NCBI RefSeq assembly: GCF_001690525.1
Contig: NZ_LZGT01000104.1
Location: forward strand, 36,727 to 89,030
Length of the DNA: 52,304 nucleotides
Reading direction: 5' to 3'
From: Gilliamella sp. App6-5
GTDB taxonomy: Bacteria; Pseudomonadota; Gammaproteobacteria; Enterobacterales; Orbaceae
Numbering within the stretch: the first letter of the stretch is position 1; every line of letters begins with the position of its first letter. Below are positions 27,753-37,552 of the stretch, piece by piece. Under the pieces are notes generated by a model. That model was given only the letters and a program-made list of their open reading frames with translations, was not told the origin of the DNA and did no database searches. A program made the position numbers and the translations under genes.

Positions 27753-29156
27753 TTAAAAATTCGCATTACGCGGCGTTCTTGGGAATGGAATCACATCGCG
27801 CACATTTTGAACACCAGTTACATACACAATTAAGCGTTCAAAACCAAGCCCAAAGCCTGAATGTGGCACAGTACCATATCGACGTAAATCACGATACCAC
27901 CAATAATCTTCCTTATTAAGTCCCATTTCATCCATACGCTTATCTAACATTTCTAAACGCTCTTCACGCTGTGAACCACCAATGATTTCACCAATACCTG
28001 GCGCTAATACATCCATTGCCGCAACGGTTTTACCATCATCGTTCATGCGCATATAGAATGCTTTAATATCTTTCGGATAGTTTTTTACCACCACTGGTGC
28101 TTTAAAATGTTGCTCAGCTAAATAACGCTCATGTTCTGAAGCTAAATCAATTCCCCAGCTGACTGGATTTTCAAACTTAGCATCACAATTTTGTAAAATA
28201 GTAATAGCATCGGTATAATCTACTTGAGCAAAATCAGCATTAATAAAGTTCTCAAGGCGATTAATTGCTTCTTTATCGACATGCTGCGCAAAAAATTGCA
28301 TATCGTCAGCACGTTTTTCTAACACTGCTTTAAACACAAATTTCAACATATCCTCGGCAAGCTTAGCATTATCGTTTAGATCGGCAAATGCCACTTCAGG
28401 CTCCATCATCCAAAACTCAGCTAAATGGCGAGTAGTGTTTGAATTCTCTGCCCTAAATGTTGGACCAAAAGTATAAACTTTAGAAAGTGCACAAGCATAA
28501 GTTTCAGCGTTTAATTGTCCAGAAACTGTTAAGAAAGCTTCTTTACCAAAGAAATCTTTATCAAAATCAACTTTGCCATTATCCGATTTAGGCAGATTTA
28601 GCATGTCAAGTGTTGAAACGCGGAACATTTCGCCCGCCCCTTCAGTATCTGATGCGGTAATAATTGGGGTTGATAGCCAATAAAAGCCACGCTCATCAAA
28701 AAATTGATGTATAGCTTGCGCAAGCGTATGGCGTACACGCGTTATCGCACCAACAATATTGGTTCTTGCACGCAAGTGTGCTACTTCACGCAGATATTCA
28801 ATTGAATGGCGCTTAGCTGCCATAGGATAAGTTTCCGGATCGTCAACAAAGCCATATACTTCAACTTGTGTTGCTTGCAATTCATATTTTTGACCTTGAC
28901 CTGGCGACTCCACCACTTTACCCGTGGCTTTAACCGAACAACCAGCCGTTAAACGTAAGATCTCTTGTTCATAATTAGGTAAATTATTTTCAATAACTGC
29001 TTGAATAGGATCAAAGCAAGAGCCATCATAAACGGCTAAAAATGAGATACCTGCTTTAGAATCACGTCGAGTTCTTACCCAACCTTGAACCGAAATAGTG
29101 CTACCAACAGCAATTTTGCCTTGTAACACATCAACAATAGATGCAACTGAAGTCAT
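27753..29156 (-). CDS. asnS: Asparaginyl-tRNA synthetase
   Basis: Class IIb synthetase charging tRNA-Asn. An N-terminal OB-fold anticodon domain (about 1-115, [18 protein letters not shown]) is followed by the class II core: motif 2 [22 protein letters not shown] and motif 3 GFGLGFERL. It ends [10 protein letters not shown]. 467 residues against 466 in E. coli. The gene is monocistronic. Confidence 0.97.
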   Translation of the reverse strand: MTSVASIVDVLQGKIAVGSTISVQGWVRTRRDSKAGISFLAVYDGSCFDPIQAVIENNLPNYEQEILRLTAGCSVKATGKVVESPGQGQKYELQATQVEVYGFVDDPETYPMAAKRHSIEYLREVAHLRARTNIVGAITRVRHTLAQAIHQFFDERGFYWLSTPIITASDTEGAGEMFRVSTLDMLNLPKSDNGKVDFDKDFFGKEAFLTVSGQLNAETYACALSKVYTFGPTFRAENSNTTRHLAEFWMMEPEVAFADLNDNAKLAEDMLKFVFKAVLEKRADDMQFFAQHVDKEAINRLENFINADFAQVDYTDAITILQNCDAKFENPVSWGIDLASEHERYLAEQHFKAPVVVKNYPKDIKAFYMRMNDDGKTVAAMDVLAPGIGEIIGGSQREERLEMLDKRMDEMGLNKEDYWWYRDLRRYGTVPHSGFGLGFERLIVYVTGVQNVRDVIPFPRTPRNANF

Positions 29157-29329
29157 TTTAATTATCCATCTCTACATTAATTTGTTTAAGTAATATTTAC
29201 AGTAATAAAGTAATACAGATATATTCTAACGGCTATTCCATAACAAAAATGGAATCCATGAATAATAAAACCTTTATTACTGATTTTATTTTTTAATATT
29301 AATAATGGGTTAAATATAAATTATTATCA

Positions 29330-30520
29330 TTATTTAACACTAAAAGTTCGTTTTAATTCATCAATAAAATCTAAATCCTGAGATATCGTTTTACCTGGGC
29401 TATCTGATAGTTTAGCGACAGCTTGGTTATTGCATTCCGTTAATTTAAGCACTATATTCAATGCCCTAGTATTAGCATCTTTAGATGGAATATCACAAGC
29501 TAAAAATCCACCAATACCAAATGACAATTTTACACGCTGATTGAAATGCTGATAGATGTTAATCGCTTTATCAAAATTTAAGCTATCAGAAAAAACTAAC
29601 AGTTTGGTTTGCGGATCTATGCCCAATTGCTGATAATGCGCAATCGCTTTTTCGCCCCATTCAATTGCATCACCCGAATCATGGCGAAGCCCTTGGTAGT
29701 TAGACGCAAAGTGCAAATCAAAATCACGTAAAAATGCATCCATTGTAATACAATCGGTCAATGCCACCCCCAAGTCATGCGGATATTCATCTAACCAAAC
29801 CTGAAGCGCATTTTTTTGGCAATCTTGAAGATTATGGCTTAAACGCTGATGAGCTTGAAACCATTCGTGAGCTTGAGTTCCAACAGGCGTAAGCCCTAAA
29901 CGATAGGCTAGTAAATAATTGCTAGTACTGTGAAAGTTATTAAAATGCCTTTTCAAATAATTAACAACGGCCTCTTGTACCGCATACGAATAACGTCTAC
30001 GAGTACCAAAATCCATTAAATTAAAGCCTGACATATCCATATTAGCTGTTTTTTCATTAAACATCGCTAATTTATCTTTTAGCCTTGCTAATGCTTCGGG
30101 CACGCCGATATTTGGCGAACGATCTTTATGAACAATTTCACTGATAACAGCAAGTAATGGCACTTCCCACAAAATGACATCTAACCATTTACCTTCAATC
30201 GTAATGGAAAGCACTCCATCTTCATCTTTTATAGTGAGCAAATTACTATTGAAACGCCATTTTTTAAGCCAATTTAAATAGTCAGATTTAAAAAAGGAGA
30301 TATTTGATAAATAATTAAATTCATCATCAGACAGCGCTAATGATTCCATTAATTTCACTTGATGCATTATTTGATCAGCATATTGCCCGAGTAGATCATC
30401 ACTACGACAACGAAACTGTGCAACTACAGTTGCTTCAGGATAGTGATGAAATACGGCCTGCTGCATATGCAGCTTATAAGCATCAGTATCTAATATTGAT
30501 GTAATTATCGCTGGTAACAT
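29330..30520 (-). CDS. pncB: Nicotinate phosphoribosyltransferase
   Basis: Uses PRPP and ATP to convert nicotinate to nicotinate mononucleotide, the Preiss-Handler salvage entry to [25 protein letters not shown] (containing the phospho-accepting His), [11 protein letters not shown] and [10 protein letters not shown] are family motifs. 396 residues against 400 in E. coli. Together with the damaged kinase half of NadR, this suggests nicotinate rather than nicotinamide riboside as the salvaged precursor; that is an inference. Confidence 0.95.
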   Translation of the reverse strand: MLPAIITSILDTDAYKLHMQQAVFHHYPEATVVAQFRCRSDDLLGQYADQIMHQVKLMESLALSDDEFNYLSNISFFKSDYLNWLKKWRFNSNLLTIKDEDGVLSITIEGKWLDVILWEVPLLAVISEIVHKDRSPNIGVPEALARLKDKLAMFNEKTANMDMSGFNLMDFGTRRRYSYAVQEAVVNYLKRHFNNFHSTSNYLLAYRLGLTPVGTQAHEWFQAHQRLSHNLQDCQKNALQVWLDEYPHDLGVALTDCITMDAFLRDFDLHFASNYQGLRHDSGDAIEWGEKAIAHYQQLGIDPQTKLLVFSDSLNFDKAINIYQHFNQRVKLSFGIGGFLACDIPSKDANTRALNIVLKLTECNNQAVAKLSDSPGKTISQDLDFIDELKRTFSVK

Positions 30521-30678
30521 GTAATTTTAGTGCTATTACTTTAAAGAAAATTCCGAAGATTATAGCAGAATAATAATGAAGATATAGATTAATTATGTAA
30601 TAAGATTGTTTTTAATCAGCTATAATATTCGCTAGCACAACATATAAATTGAGTCCAAACCAAAAAGGTTATAACAAC

Positions 30679-33312
30679 ATGAATACAAAAACACCTGAAT
30701 CGCAACCTATTGCAAAAAACCGTCTTGATTATAAAGCACCTGATTTTACCATTACCGACATTGATCTTGATTTTGATTTAGCACCCGAAATAACAACTGT
30801 AACAGCTCGTAGCCGCATCGTTCAAAAAAATAAGCAAGCGAACGATCTAATTTTAGATGGTGAAGATCTTAAATTGATTTCCGTTAATATCGACGAGCAA
30901 CCATGGCATGATTATCAAATCACGAAAACAGGATTAATCATTCAAGGCGTTCCTGCAGAATTTACTTTAACGATTGTTAACGAAATCAAACCAATTGATA
31001 ATACAGCACTTGAAGGATTATATGTATCAGGCGAAGCGCTTTGTACTCAATGTGAAGCAGAAGGATTTCGTCATATCACCTATTATCTTGACAGACCCGA
31101 TGTGCTTGCACGCTTTTCAACACGCATTACCGCGAATAAACAAAGTTATCCTTACCTACTTTCGAATGGTAATCGCATAGCGCAAGGCGAACTCGCTGAT
31201 GGACGTCATTGGGTACAATGGCAAGACCCGTTCCCTAAACCTGCTTACTTATTTGCCTTAGTTGCTGGTGATTTTGATATTTTAAAAGATCAGTTTATTA
31301 CGCAATCCAAACGCAAAGTTGATTTAGAAATTTATGTTGATAAAGGTAATTTAGATCGTTCGCACTGGGCAATGACTAGCTTAAAAAATGCCATGCGTTG
31401 GGACGAAACTCGTTTTGGACTTGAATATGATTTAGATATTTTTATGATCGTTGCAGTCGATTTTTTCAATATGGGAGCAATGGAAAATAAAGGTTTGAAT
31501 ATCTTTAACTCAAAATATGTGCTTGCCAAACCACAAACAGCAACAGATGATGACTATCTCGGTATTGAAGGTGTAATTGGTCATGAATATTTTCACAACT
31601 GGACAGGTAATAGAGTTACCTGCCGTGACTGGTTCCAACTCAGTTTAAAAGAAGGATTAACAGTATTTCGAGATCAGGAATTTAGCGCCGATATGGGAGC
31701 ACGTGCAGTAAAACGTATTGAAGATGTCAAACTCTTGCGTACTGTTCAGTTTGCCGAAGATGCTAGCCCAATGTCTCATCCTATTCGTCCAGAACAAGTC
31801 ATTGAAATGAATAACTTTTATACAGTAACCGTATACGAAAAAGGGGCTGAAGTTATTCGTATGATGCACACCTTGTTAGGTGAAGATAAATTCCAAGCAG
31901 GGATGAAACTTTACTTTAAACGCCATGATGGTAGTGCTGCAACGTGCGATGATTTTGTTGCCGCCATGCAAGATGCCTCAGGTATCGATTTAACTCAGTT
32001 TAAATTATGGTATAGTCAATCAGGTACGCCTGAACTTGTCGTTACCGATAATTACAACGAAAAAAATCAACAATATACTTTAACGGTAGAACAATATACG
32101 CCAGCAACTCAAGATCAAGCACAAAAACAAGCTTTGCATATCCCACTTGATATCGAGTTATATCAACATAATGGTGAAATAATTCCACTGCAATACCAAG
32201 GCAAAACTATTCACCATGTTTTAAATTTAACACAAAACAAACAACAATTTATCTTTGATAATGTCACTCAAAAACCGATCATTTCATTATTACGTGATTT
32301 TTCAGCGCCTGTTAAGTTAACTTATGATTATCAAGATAATGATCTTATTTTCTTAATGCAACACGCGACTAACACATTTAGCCGTTACGATGCAGCTCAA
32401 ATGTTATTAGCAAAATATGTTCGCTTAAATGTAAAAAATTATCAGGAAAATCAGAAATTAATGCTACCTGATTCAGTATTAGATGGTTTTAGAGCGGTAT
32501 TGTTATCAGAAAATACTGATCCTTTCCTTATTGCGCAAATCTTGACCTTACCGTCTGAAAACGAGTTGGCGAATTTATTTACTGTGGTTGATCCAATCGC
32601 AATTTATCAAGTGCGTCTATTTTTATTAACTCATTTTGCAAACGAACTCTATGATGAATTATTAACCGTTTATCACCACAATAAAACATCACAATATCAA
32701 ATTGAACATAATGATATAGCTAAACGGTCACTTAAAAACTGTTGTTTAACTTTATTAGCATATGCCGATGATAGTTTGCGCGCCAATACATTAGTTGGCC
32801 AACAATACCATCAAGCCAATAATATGACCGATTGTTTAGCGGCCTTAAATGTAGCGGTAAAAGCTGAACTGGATTGTCGAACTGACTTATTAGCTGACTT
32901 TGATAATAAATGGCATCAAGATGGACTTGTTATGGACAAATGGTTAGCATTGAACGCAACAAGCCCAGAAAAGAATGTTCTTGCTACCGTGAAAAAATTA
33001 TTAACTCACCGGTCATTTACACTCAGTAACCCAAATCGGATTCGTGCATTAATTGGCGCCTTTGTCAATAATAACCCTGTGGCATTTCATGCTGAAGATG
33101 GCAGTGGTTATCAATTCTTAGTTGAGATTCTTACTGAGTTAAACCAAAAAAATCCGCAAGTTGCAGCAAGGCTTATCGATCCGCTTATTCGATTAAAACG
33201 TTATGACGAAAAACGTCAACAACAAATGCGAAAAGCACTTGAAGCATTACTAAAAATTGAAAATTTATCTAAAGATTTATTTGAAAAAATTAGTAAGGCA
33301 TTAGCGGTATAA
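30679..33312 (+). CDS. pepN: Aminopeptidase N (M1 family)
   Basis: Broad-specificity zinc aminopeptidase of cytosolic peptide turnover. It has the GAMENKGLN exopeptidase motif and the zinc site HEYFHNWTGNRVTCRDWFQL with KEGLTVFRDQEF (HExxH at about residue 302, then E). The C-terminal helical domain is complete. The ATG at 30679 (MNTKTPESQP) is preceded by AAAAAGG; an in-frame TTG ten codons earlier precedes this site and is unlikely. 878 residues against 870 in E. coli. Confidence 0.96.
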   Translation: MNTKTPESQPIAKNRLDYKAPDFTITDIDLDFDLAPEITTVTARSRIVQKNKQANDLILDGEDLKLISVNIDEQPWHDYQITKTGLIIQGVPAEFTLTIVNEIKPIDNTALEGLYVSGEALCTQCEAEGFRHITYYLDRPDVLARFSTRITANKQSYPYLLSNGNRIAQGELADGRHWVQWQDPFPKPAYLFALVAGDFDILKDQFITQSKRKVDLEIYVDKGNLDRSHWAMTSLKNAMRWDETRFGLEYDLDIFMIVAVDFFNMGAMENKGLNIFNSKYVLAKPQTATDDDYLGIEGVIGHEYFHNWTGNRVTCRDWFQLSLKEGLTVFRDQEFSADMGARAVKRIEDVKLLRTVQFAEDASPMSHPIRPEQVIEMNNFYTVTVYEKGAEVIRMMHTLLGEDKFQAGMKLYFKRHDGSAATCDDFVAAMQDASGIDLTQFKLWYSQSGTPELVVTDNYNEKNQQYTLTVEQYTPATQDQAQKQALHIPLDIELYQHNGEIIPLQYQGKTIHHVLNLTQNKQQFIFDNVTQKPIISLLRDFSAPVKLTYDYQDNDLIFLMQHATNTFSRYDAAQMLLAKYVRLNVKNYQENQKLMLPDSVLDGFRAVLLSENTDPFLIAQILTLPSENELANLFTVVDPIAIYQVRLFLLTHFANELYDELLTVYHHNKTSQYQIEHNDIAKRSLKNCCLTLLAYADDSLRANTLVGQQYHQANNMTDCLAALNVAVKAELDCRTDLLADFDNKWHQDGLVMDKWLALNATSPEKNVLATVKKLLTHRSFTLSNPNRIRALIGAFVNNNPVAFHAEDGSGYQFLVEILTELNQKNPQVAARLIDPLIRLKRYDEKRQQQMRKALEALLKIENLSKDLFEKISKALAV

Positions 33313-33372
33313 GTGGTAAAAATATATCCTGCAATATGATTGCAGGATATATTAATCAATTTAAAATTGAAA

Positions 33373-33413
33373 TTTTATACTGAAACACATACCTACCTGA
33401 AACTTTTTGACAA
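33373..33413 (+). repeat. 41-nt repeat upstream of rhodanese gene
   Basis: TTTTATACTGAAACACATAC continues through TACCTGAAACTTTTTGACAA and is found again at 37118-37158 with 36 of 41 bases identical. Both copies lie shortly upstream of small genes (rhodanese, ibaG). Shared promoter or regulator site, or an intergenic repeat family; undecided. Confidence 0.55.
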
Positions 33414-33435
33414 TTATTCTAATGAGTTTTACATA

Positions 33436-33765
33436 ATGACAATAAAGGAAATCACCCCAGTCGAACTTGTACAAAAATTAAAGCAGCAAGAAAATCTATT
33501 TCTGCTTGATGTACGAGAATCCAATGAAGTAGCCATTTGTGTTATCAATAACGCAACGCATATTCCAATGAATATGATCCCGCTATATTTAGATAAAATC
33601 CCAGATGAGATCGATATAGTTATTTATTGTCATCATGGCAGGCGAAGCCTAAACGTTGCTTATTATTTAGTAGAAAACGGCTTTGATCCCAACTTCCTAT
33701 ATAACCTTACGGGCGGGATTGATGCTTGGGCACTAACGGTTGACAAACAAATGGCAAGATATTAA
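33436..33765 (+). CDS. Single-domain rhodanese-like sulfurtransferase
   Basis: A 109-residue rhodanese domain with FLLDVRESNEV and the active-site loop CHHGRRS, whose cysteine carries persulfide. It resembles stand-alone cytosolic GlpE/PspE-type rhodaneses; no signal peptide, so not PspE. The sulfur acceptor is unknown. I use the ATG at 33436 (MTIKEITPVEL) because family similarity begins there; 32 more upstream codons are open but overlap the 41-nt repeat. Confidence 0.82.
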   Translation: MTIKEITPVELVQKLKQQENLFLLDVRESNEVAICVINNATHIPMNMIPLYLDKIPDEIDIVIYCHHGRRSLNVAYYLVENGFDPNFLYNLTGGIDAWALTVDKQMARY

Positions 33766-33771
33766 AACGCC

Positions 33772-33796
33772 CCCGTTATCAAACGGGCTGTATTTT
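33772..33796 (+). terminator. Terminator of the rhodanese gene
   Basis: CCCGTT (33772-33777) pairs with AACGGG (33782-33787) over an ATCA loop, followed by CTGTATTTTTTATT. Good intrinsic terminator 7 nt after the stop. Confidence 0.8.
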
Positions 33797-33981
33797 TTAT
33801 TATTTATTCTTAAGGCATAATCCAATAACCATTTTGATTATGTGTTTTCATATAATATCTAAAGTATAAAAATTATTTATTTACAAACTATTCACAAATT
33901 GGTAATGCGTTTAATTGATTCCTTTATTCACAAATATCAAGTAAAATAGCCACAATTATAATTTTAGTAGTATAGGAAATA

Positions 33982-34800
33982 ATGGTGGAAGAGGCATTAC
34001 CACAGAATTTGGTTGAAATCCATGATATGTCTTTTTATCGTGGAACAAGGCCTATTTATAAAAATATGAGTCTGAATGTCCCAAAAGGAAAAGTCACGGC
34101 AATTATGGGACCATCTGGCATTGGTAAAACCACCTTATTACGCCTAATTGGTGGACAATTGAAACCACAATCAGGGAAAATTTTATTTGATGGTGAAGAT
34201 GTGCCCAGCATGTCACGTTCAAGATTGTATGAAGTACGTAAACGCATGAGCATGTTATTTCAATCTGGTGCCTTATTTACTGATCTAACGGTATTTGACA
34301 ATGTAGCCTATCCATTACGTGAACACCATCACCTACCTGAACCTATATTACACAATTTAGTGTTAATGAAATTACAAGCGGTTGGGTTACGCGGCGCGGC
34401 TCAAATGATGCCATCCGAACTATCTGGCGGTATGGCAAGACGAGCCGCTTTAGCTAGGGCCATTGCGCTTGATCCCGATTTAATTATGTTTGATGAACCT
34501 TTTGCTGGGCAAGATCCTATCTCGATGGGTGTTATTGTTAAACTGATATCTGAAATTAACCAATCATTAGGTTTAACCTGCATTGTTGTCAGCCATGATG
34601 TCAATGAAGTACTCAGTATTGCAGATTATGCTTATATTGTAGCTGAACAGCATATTATTGCAGGCGGCACTTCACAGCAATTACGTGATAATGACGATTT
34701 ACGCGTTAAACAGTTCCTTGACGGATTGGCTGATGGACCTGTACCTTTTCATTATCCTGCTGATGATTACAAATTAGACCTAAGCAGAGGTATAAAATAA
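33982..34800 (+). CDS. mlaF: Mla phospholipid transport ATPase MlaF
   Basis: ABC ATPase of the inner-membrane MlaFEDB complex, which moves phospholipids between inner and outer membranes and keeps the outer leaflet asymmetric. Walker [10 protein letters not shown], signature [15 protein letters not shown], Walker [14 protein letters not shown] and switch His in VVSHD are all present. 272 residues. First gene of mlaFEDCB; its stop overlaps the mlaE start by 1 nt. Confidence 0.95.
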   Translation: MVEEALPQNLVEIHDMSFYRGTRPIYKNMSLNVPKGKVTAIMGPSGIGKTTLLRLIGGQLKPQSGKILFDGEDVPSMSRSRLYEVRKRMSMLFQSGALFTDLTVFDNVAYPLREHHHLPEPILHNLVLMKLQAVGLRGAAQMMPSELSGGMARRAALARAIALDPDLIMFDEPFAGQDPISMGVIVKLISEINQSLGLTCIVVSHDVNEVLSIADYAYIVAEQHIIAGGTSQQLRDNDDLRVKQFLDGLADGPVPFHYPADDYKLDLSRGIK

Positions 34801-35579
34801 TGTTGAATTTACTAGCAAAATTGGGGCAATGGTTTATCAATTTCATTGCGATGATTGGTCGTTCTGGTGTTATGCTTTTTGGAGCATTAATTGGTAAACC
34901 ACAATTTAATAAACAATTTCCATTACTCATTAAGCAATTTTATTTTGTTGGAGTACAATCACTGACCATTATTATTGTTTCTGGTCTTTTTATAGGCATG
35001 GTTCTGGCTCTGCAAGGTTATTTTATTCTGACTACTTTTGGAGCCGAAGCAAGTTTAGGAATGATGGTTGCGCTAGCCCTACTTCGCGAATTAGGGCCTG
35101 TTGTCGCAGGTTTACTATTTGCTGGGCGTGCAGGCTCTGCTTTAACAGCCGAAATCGGCTTAATGAAAGCAACTGAACAGTTATCAAGTATGGAAATGAT
35201 GGCAATTGATCCATTACGGCGTATTATCGCTCCGCGTTTTTGGGCTGGATTTTTTAGTATGCCATTTTTAACTGCAATTTTTGTCACAGTTGGCATTTTA
35301 GGTGGTGCACTTGTTGGCGTTGATTGGAAAGGTATTGATGCTGGCTTTTTTTGGTCATCTATTCAAAGTAATGTGGATTGGTGGCATGATTTAGGTAACT
35401 GTTTTGTCAAAAGCTTTGCCTTTGCCATCGCCAGCACTTGGATTGCACTTTTTAATGGTTATGATTGTGTGCCAACATCAGAAGGAATTAGCCGGGCAAC
35501 AACTAATACTGTTGTCTATTCATCATTAGTTATTTTGGGGTTAGATTTTATTTTAACCGCATTAATGTTTAGTCATTGA
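34800..35579 (+). CDS. mlaE: Mla phospholipid transport permease MlaE
   Basis: Inner-membrane permease (MlaE/Ttg2B family) with about five to six membrane segments, [24 protein letters not shown] and the [13 protein letters not shown] coupling segment that contacts the MlaF ATPase. 259 residues against 260 in E. coli. The ATG overlaps the mlaF stop (TAATG). The next gene, mlaD, starts 11 nt after the stop. Confidence 0.95.
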   Translation: MLNLLAKLGQWFINFIAMIGRSGVMLFGALIGKPQFNKQFPLLIKQFYFVGVQSLTIIIVSGLFIGMVLALQGYFILTTFGAEASLGMMVALALLRELGPVVAGLLFAGRAGSALTAEIGLMKATEQLSSMEMMAIDPLRRIIAPRFWAGFFSMPFLTAIFVTVGILGGALVGVDWKGIDAGFFWSSIQSNVDWWHDLGNCFVKSFAFAIASTWIALFNGYDCVPTSEGISRATTNTVVYSSLVILGLDFILTALMFSH

Positions 35580-35590
35580 GGTTATTAAAC

Positions 35591-36175
35591 ATGAGTCGTA
35601 AAATCGAAATTACAGTAGGATTATTTATGGTGCTGGTCATTTTTTCAGTGCTATTTTTATGTTTTAGAGTAACCGATCCAACATCATTTGCTAGCCATCA
35701 TTCCTATCGAGTTTATGCGGTATTTGATAACATCGGTGGACTAAAAGCACGTTCTCCTATCAAAATTGGTGGGGTAGTTATTGGTCGCGTCAGTAATATT
35801 TCACTAAATGCGTCAAATGACGATGAGTACAAGCCTTATGTAACAATGGATATAGATGCACAATATGATAAAATTCCAAGCTCAAGCTCGCTTTCAATTA
35901 AAACTTCAGGATTATTAGGTGAACAATTCATAGATATTAATTTTGGATTAGATCAAAATACTGAATTTGAGCTTGATGCATTAGAAGCTGATGATACAAC
36001 ACATGCAGCACAGAAAAAAGATAATAAACCAGCTTATTTTCAAGATGGTTTTGTGGTAAACAATACCAAACCAGCCATGGTTATAGAGGATTTAATTGGT
36101 CAATTTCTTTATAGCGTAGGCAGTTCATCAGATAAAGATAAAAAACAAGATACGCAAGACATAAACGAAAAGTAA
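35591..36175 (+). CDS. mlaD: Mla periplasmic MCE-domain protein MlaD
   Basis: A membrane-anchored MCE protein forming a hexameric ring that hands lipid to MlaC. N-terminal helix (ITVGLFMVLVIFSVLFLCF), then the MCE core YAVFDNIGGLKARSPIKIGGVVIGRV, SIKTSGLLGEQFIDI and VIEDLIGQFLY. I use the ATG at 35591 (MSRKIEI), with GAGG 9 nt upstream; the frame opens five codons earlier inside the mlaE end. 194 residues. Confidence 0.94.
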   Translation: MSRKIEITVGLFMVLVIFSVLFLCFRVTDPTSFASHHSYRVYAVFDNIGGLKARSPIKIGGVVIGRVSNISLNASNDDEYKPYVTMDIDAQYDKIPSSSSLSIKTSGLLGEQFIDINFGLDQNTEFELDALEADDTTHAAQKKDNKPAYFQDGFVVNNTKPAMVIEDLIGQFLYSVGSSSDKDKKQDTQDINEK

Positions 36176-36184
36176 GGAGTTACT

Positions 36185-36829
36185 ATGTTAATCAAATTCA
36201 AACAGGCTGTTTTTTTAGTAATAGCTTTAATATTTAGTGCTGCTGCATTTGCCGAAAATGATCCCTATAAAGAGATGCAAGTTGCTGCTGATAAAATTTT
36301 TAGCACTATGAATGCACAATCCGCAGCATTAAAATCAAACCCTAACAAACTCAAAGAGATTGTAAAATCGGATTTATTACCTTATGTACAAGTCAAATAT
36401 GCTGGCGCACTCATTTTAGGTAATTATTATAAAAGCGCAACAGAAGCACAACGCACAGCTTATTTTGCGGCTTTTGAAAACTATCTGGTACAAGCTTTTG
36501 CTCAAGCTTTATCTATGTATAATGGACAAACTTATCAAGTTGAGTCGCCTAAAGATTTAACTGGCAAAACACTTATTTCTATTCGTGTTTTATTAAATCA
36601 ACCAGATAAAAATCAACAACCATTGCGTATTGATTTTCAATGGCGTAAAAACTCTGTCACTGGCGAATGGAAAGCTTATGATTTAGTTGCTGAAGGTGTA
36701 AGCATGATCACCACAAAACAAAATGAGTGGTCAACGATTTTACGTCAAGACGGTATTGATGCATTAACTAAACAATTAACTGATCTTTCAAACCGTAATA
36801 TTGATCCAAATGCTAAACAAAAAGGTTAG
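36185..36829 (+). CDS. mlaC: Mla periplasmic phospholipid shuttle MlaC
   Basis: Soluble periplasmic lipid-binding protein that shuttles between MlaD and the outer-membrane MlaA-porin complex. Signal peptide MLIKFKQAVFLVIALIFSAAAFA, cleavage before ENDPY. The Tol-Ttg2 family core includes LLPYVQVKYAGALILG and YLVQAFAQALSMYNGQ. 214 residues against 211 in E. coli. TAAGGAG precedes the start. Confidence 0.94.
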   Translation: MLIKFKQAVFLVIALIFSAAAFAENDPYKEMQVAADKIFSTMNAQSAALKSNPNKLKEIVKSDLLPYVQVKYAGALILGNYYKSATEAQRTAYFAAFENYLVQAFAQALSMYNGQTYQVESPKDLTGKTLISIRVLLNQPDKNQQPLRIDFQWRKNSVTGEWKAYDLVAEGVSMITTKQNEWSTILRQDGIDALTKQLTDLSNRNIDPNAKQKG

Positions 36830-36835
36830 TCGATA

Positions 36836-37108
36836 ATGTCGCGAATCAAATCAGAAAAACAACAAGATGTATTGTGTTTACAGGGTGAACTTGATGTTCA
36901 CTCTTTAAACGATTTATGGTCAACACAAAACACCATTTTAAACAGTGTCAAATACATTGATGTAGGGCAACTTACTCGAGTTGATTCTGTAGGGCTTGCG
37001 ACTTTAATTTATTTTTGCAATCAATATGATGTAAAGCTCAAGGGTATTAATCCTCAGTTACAAACATTAATTACCTTGTACGATCTACAACCAGTGATCA
37101 ATGTTTAA
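36836..37108 (+). CDS. mlaB: Mla STAS-domain protein MlaB
   Basis: Cytosolic STAS protein that binds MlaF and stabilises the transporter. GELDVHSLNDLW and VDVGQLTRVDSVGLATLIYF-like sequence show the fold, with the conserved Asp-Ser (RVDSVGLA) in place of the anti-sigma antagonist phospho-site. 90 residues; the gene starts 6 nt after mlaC and is the last of the mla operon. Confidence 0.9.
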   Translation: MSRIKSEKQQDVLCLQGELDVHSLNDLWSTQNTILNSVKYIDVGQLTRVDSVGLATLIYFCNQYDVKLKGINPQLQTLITLYDLQPVINV

Positions 37109-37117
37109 AAAGTTAGG

Positions 37118-37158
37118 TTTTATACTAAAACGCATAGTTACCTGAAACTTTTTAACAA
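37118..37158 (+). repeat. 41-nt repeat upstream of ibaG
   Basis: Second copy of the repeat at 33373-33413 (36/41 identical; shared core TACCTGAAACTTTTT). It lies about 40 nt upstream of the ibaG ATG. Confidence 0.55.
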
Positions 37159-37199
37159 AACATAACACCCATAATTTATATTAAAAATGAGTATGAATA

Positions 37200-37457
37200 A
37201 TGAATAAACAAGAAATTATAGATAAATTAAAAAGTTCGCTTGAGCTTGATGATGTACATGTCTTGACCGACGATGGTAGCCATTTTCAAGTGATTGCTGT
37301 CAGTGAATTATTTGCCGATTTAAGTCGCGTAAAAAAACAACAAGCCATTTATGCCCCTTTGGCAGAATTCATCCATGACAACCGTATCCATGCTCTTTCT
37401 ATAAAAACTTATACTCCCTCAGAGTGGCAGCGTGAACGCAAATTGATGGGATTATAA
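37200..37457 (+). CDS. ibaG: BolA-family protein IbaG
   Basis: Small BolA-like protein that pairs with monothiol glutaredoxin through a [2Fe-2S] cluster. [18 protein letters not shown] has the ligand His in DGSHF, followed by [13 protein letters not shown] and [15 protein letters not shown]. 85 residues. It follows mlaB as in E. coli, but murA, normally next, is absent and prlC follows. Confidence 0.93.
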   Translation: MNKQEIIDKLKSSLELDDVHVLTDDGSHFQVIAVSELFADLSRVKKQQAIYAPLAEFIHDNRIHALSIKTYTPSEWQRERKLMGL

Positions 37458-37552
37458 TGCTTCCCAAGCATGACATTCTCTTGAATTAACTGAATTTGCC
37501 ACCATATTATGTTCTATCAATAGACAACCCATGTGTATAAAGGTATCGCTAC

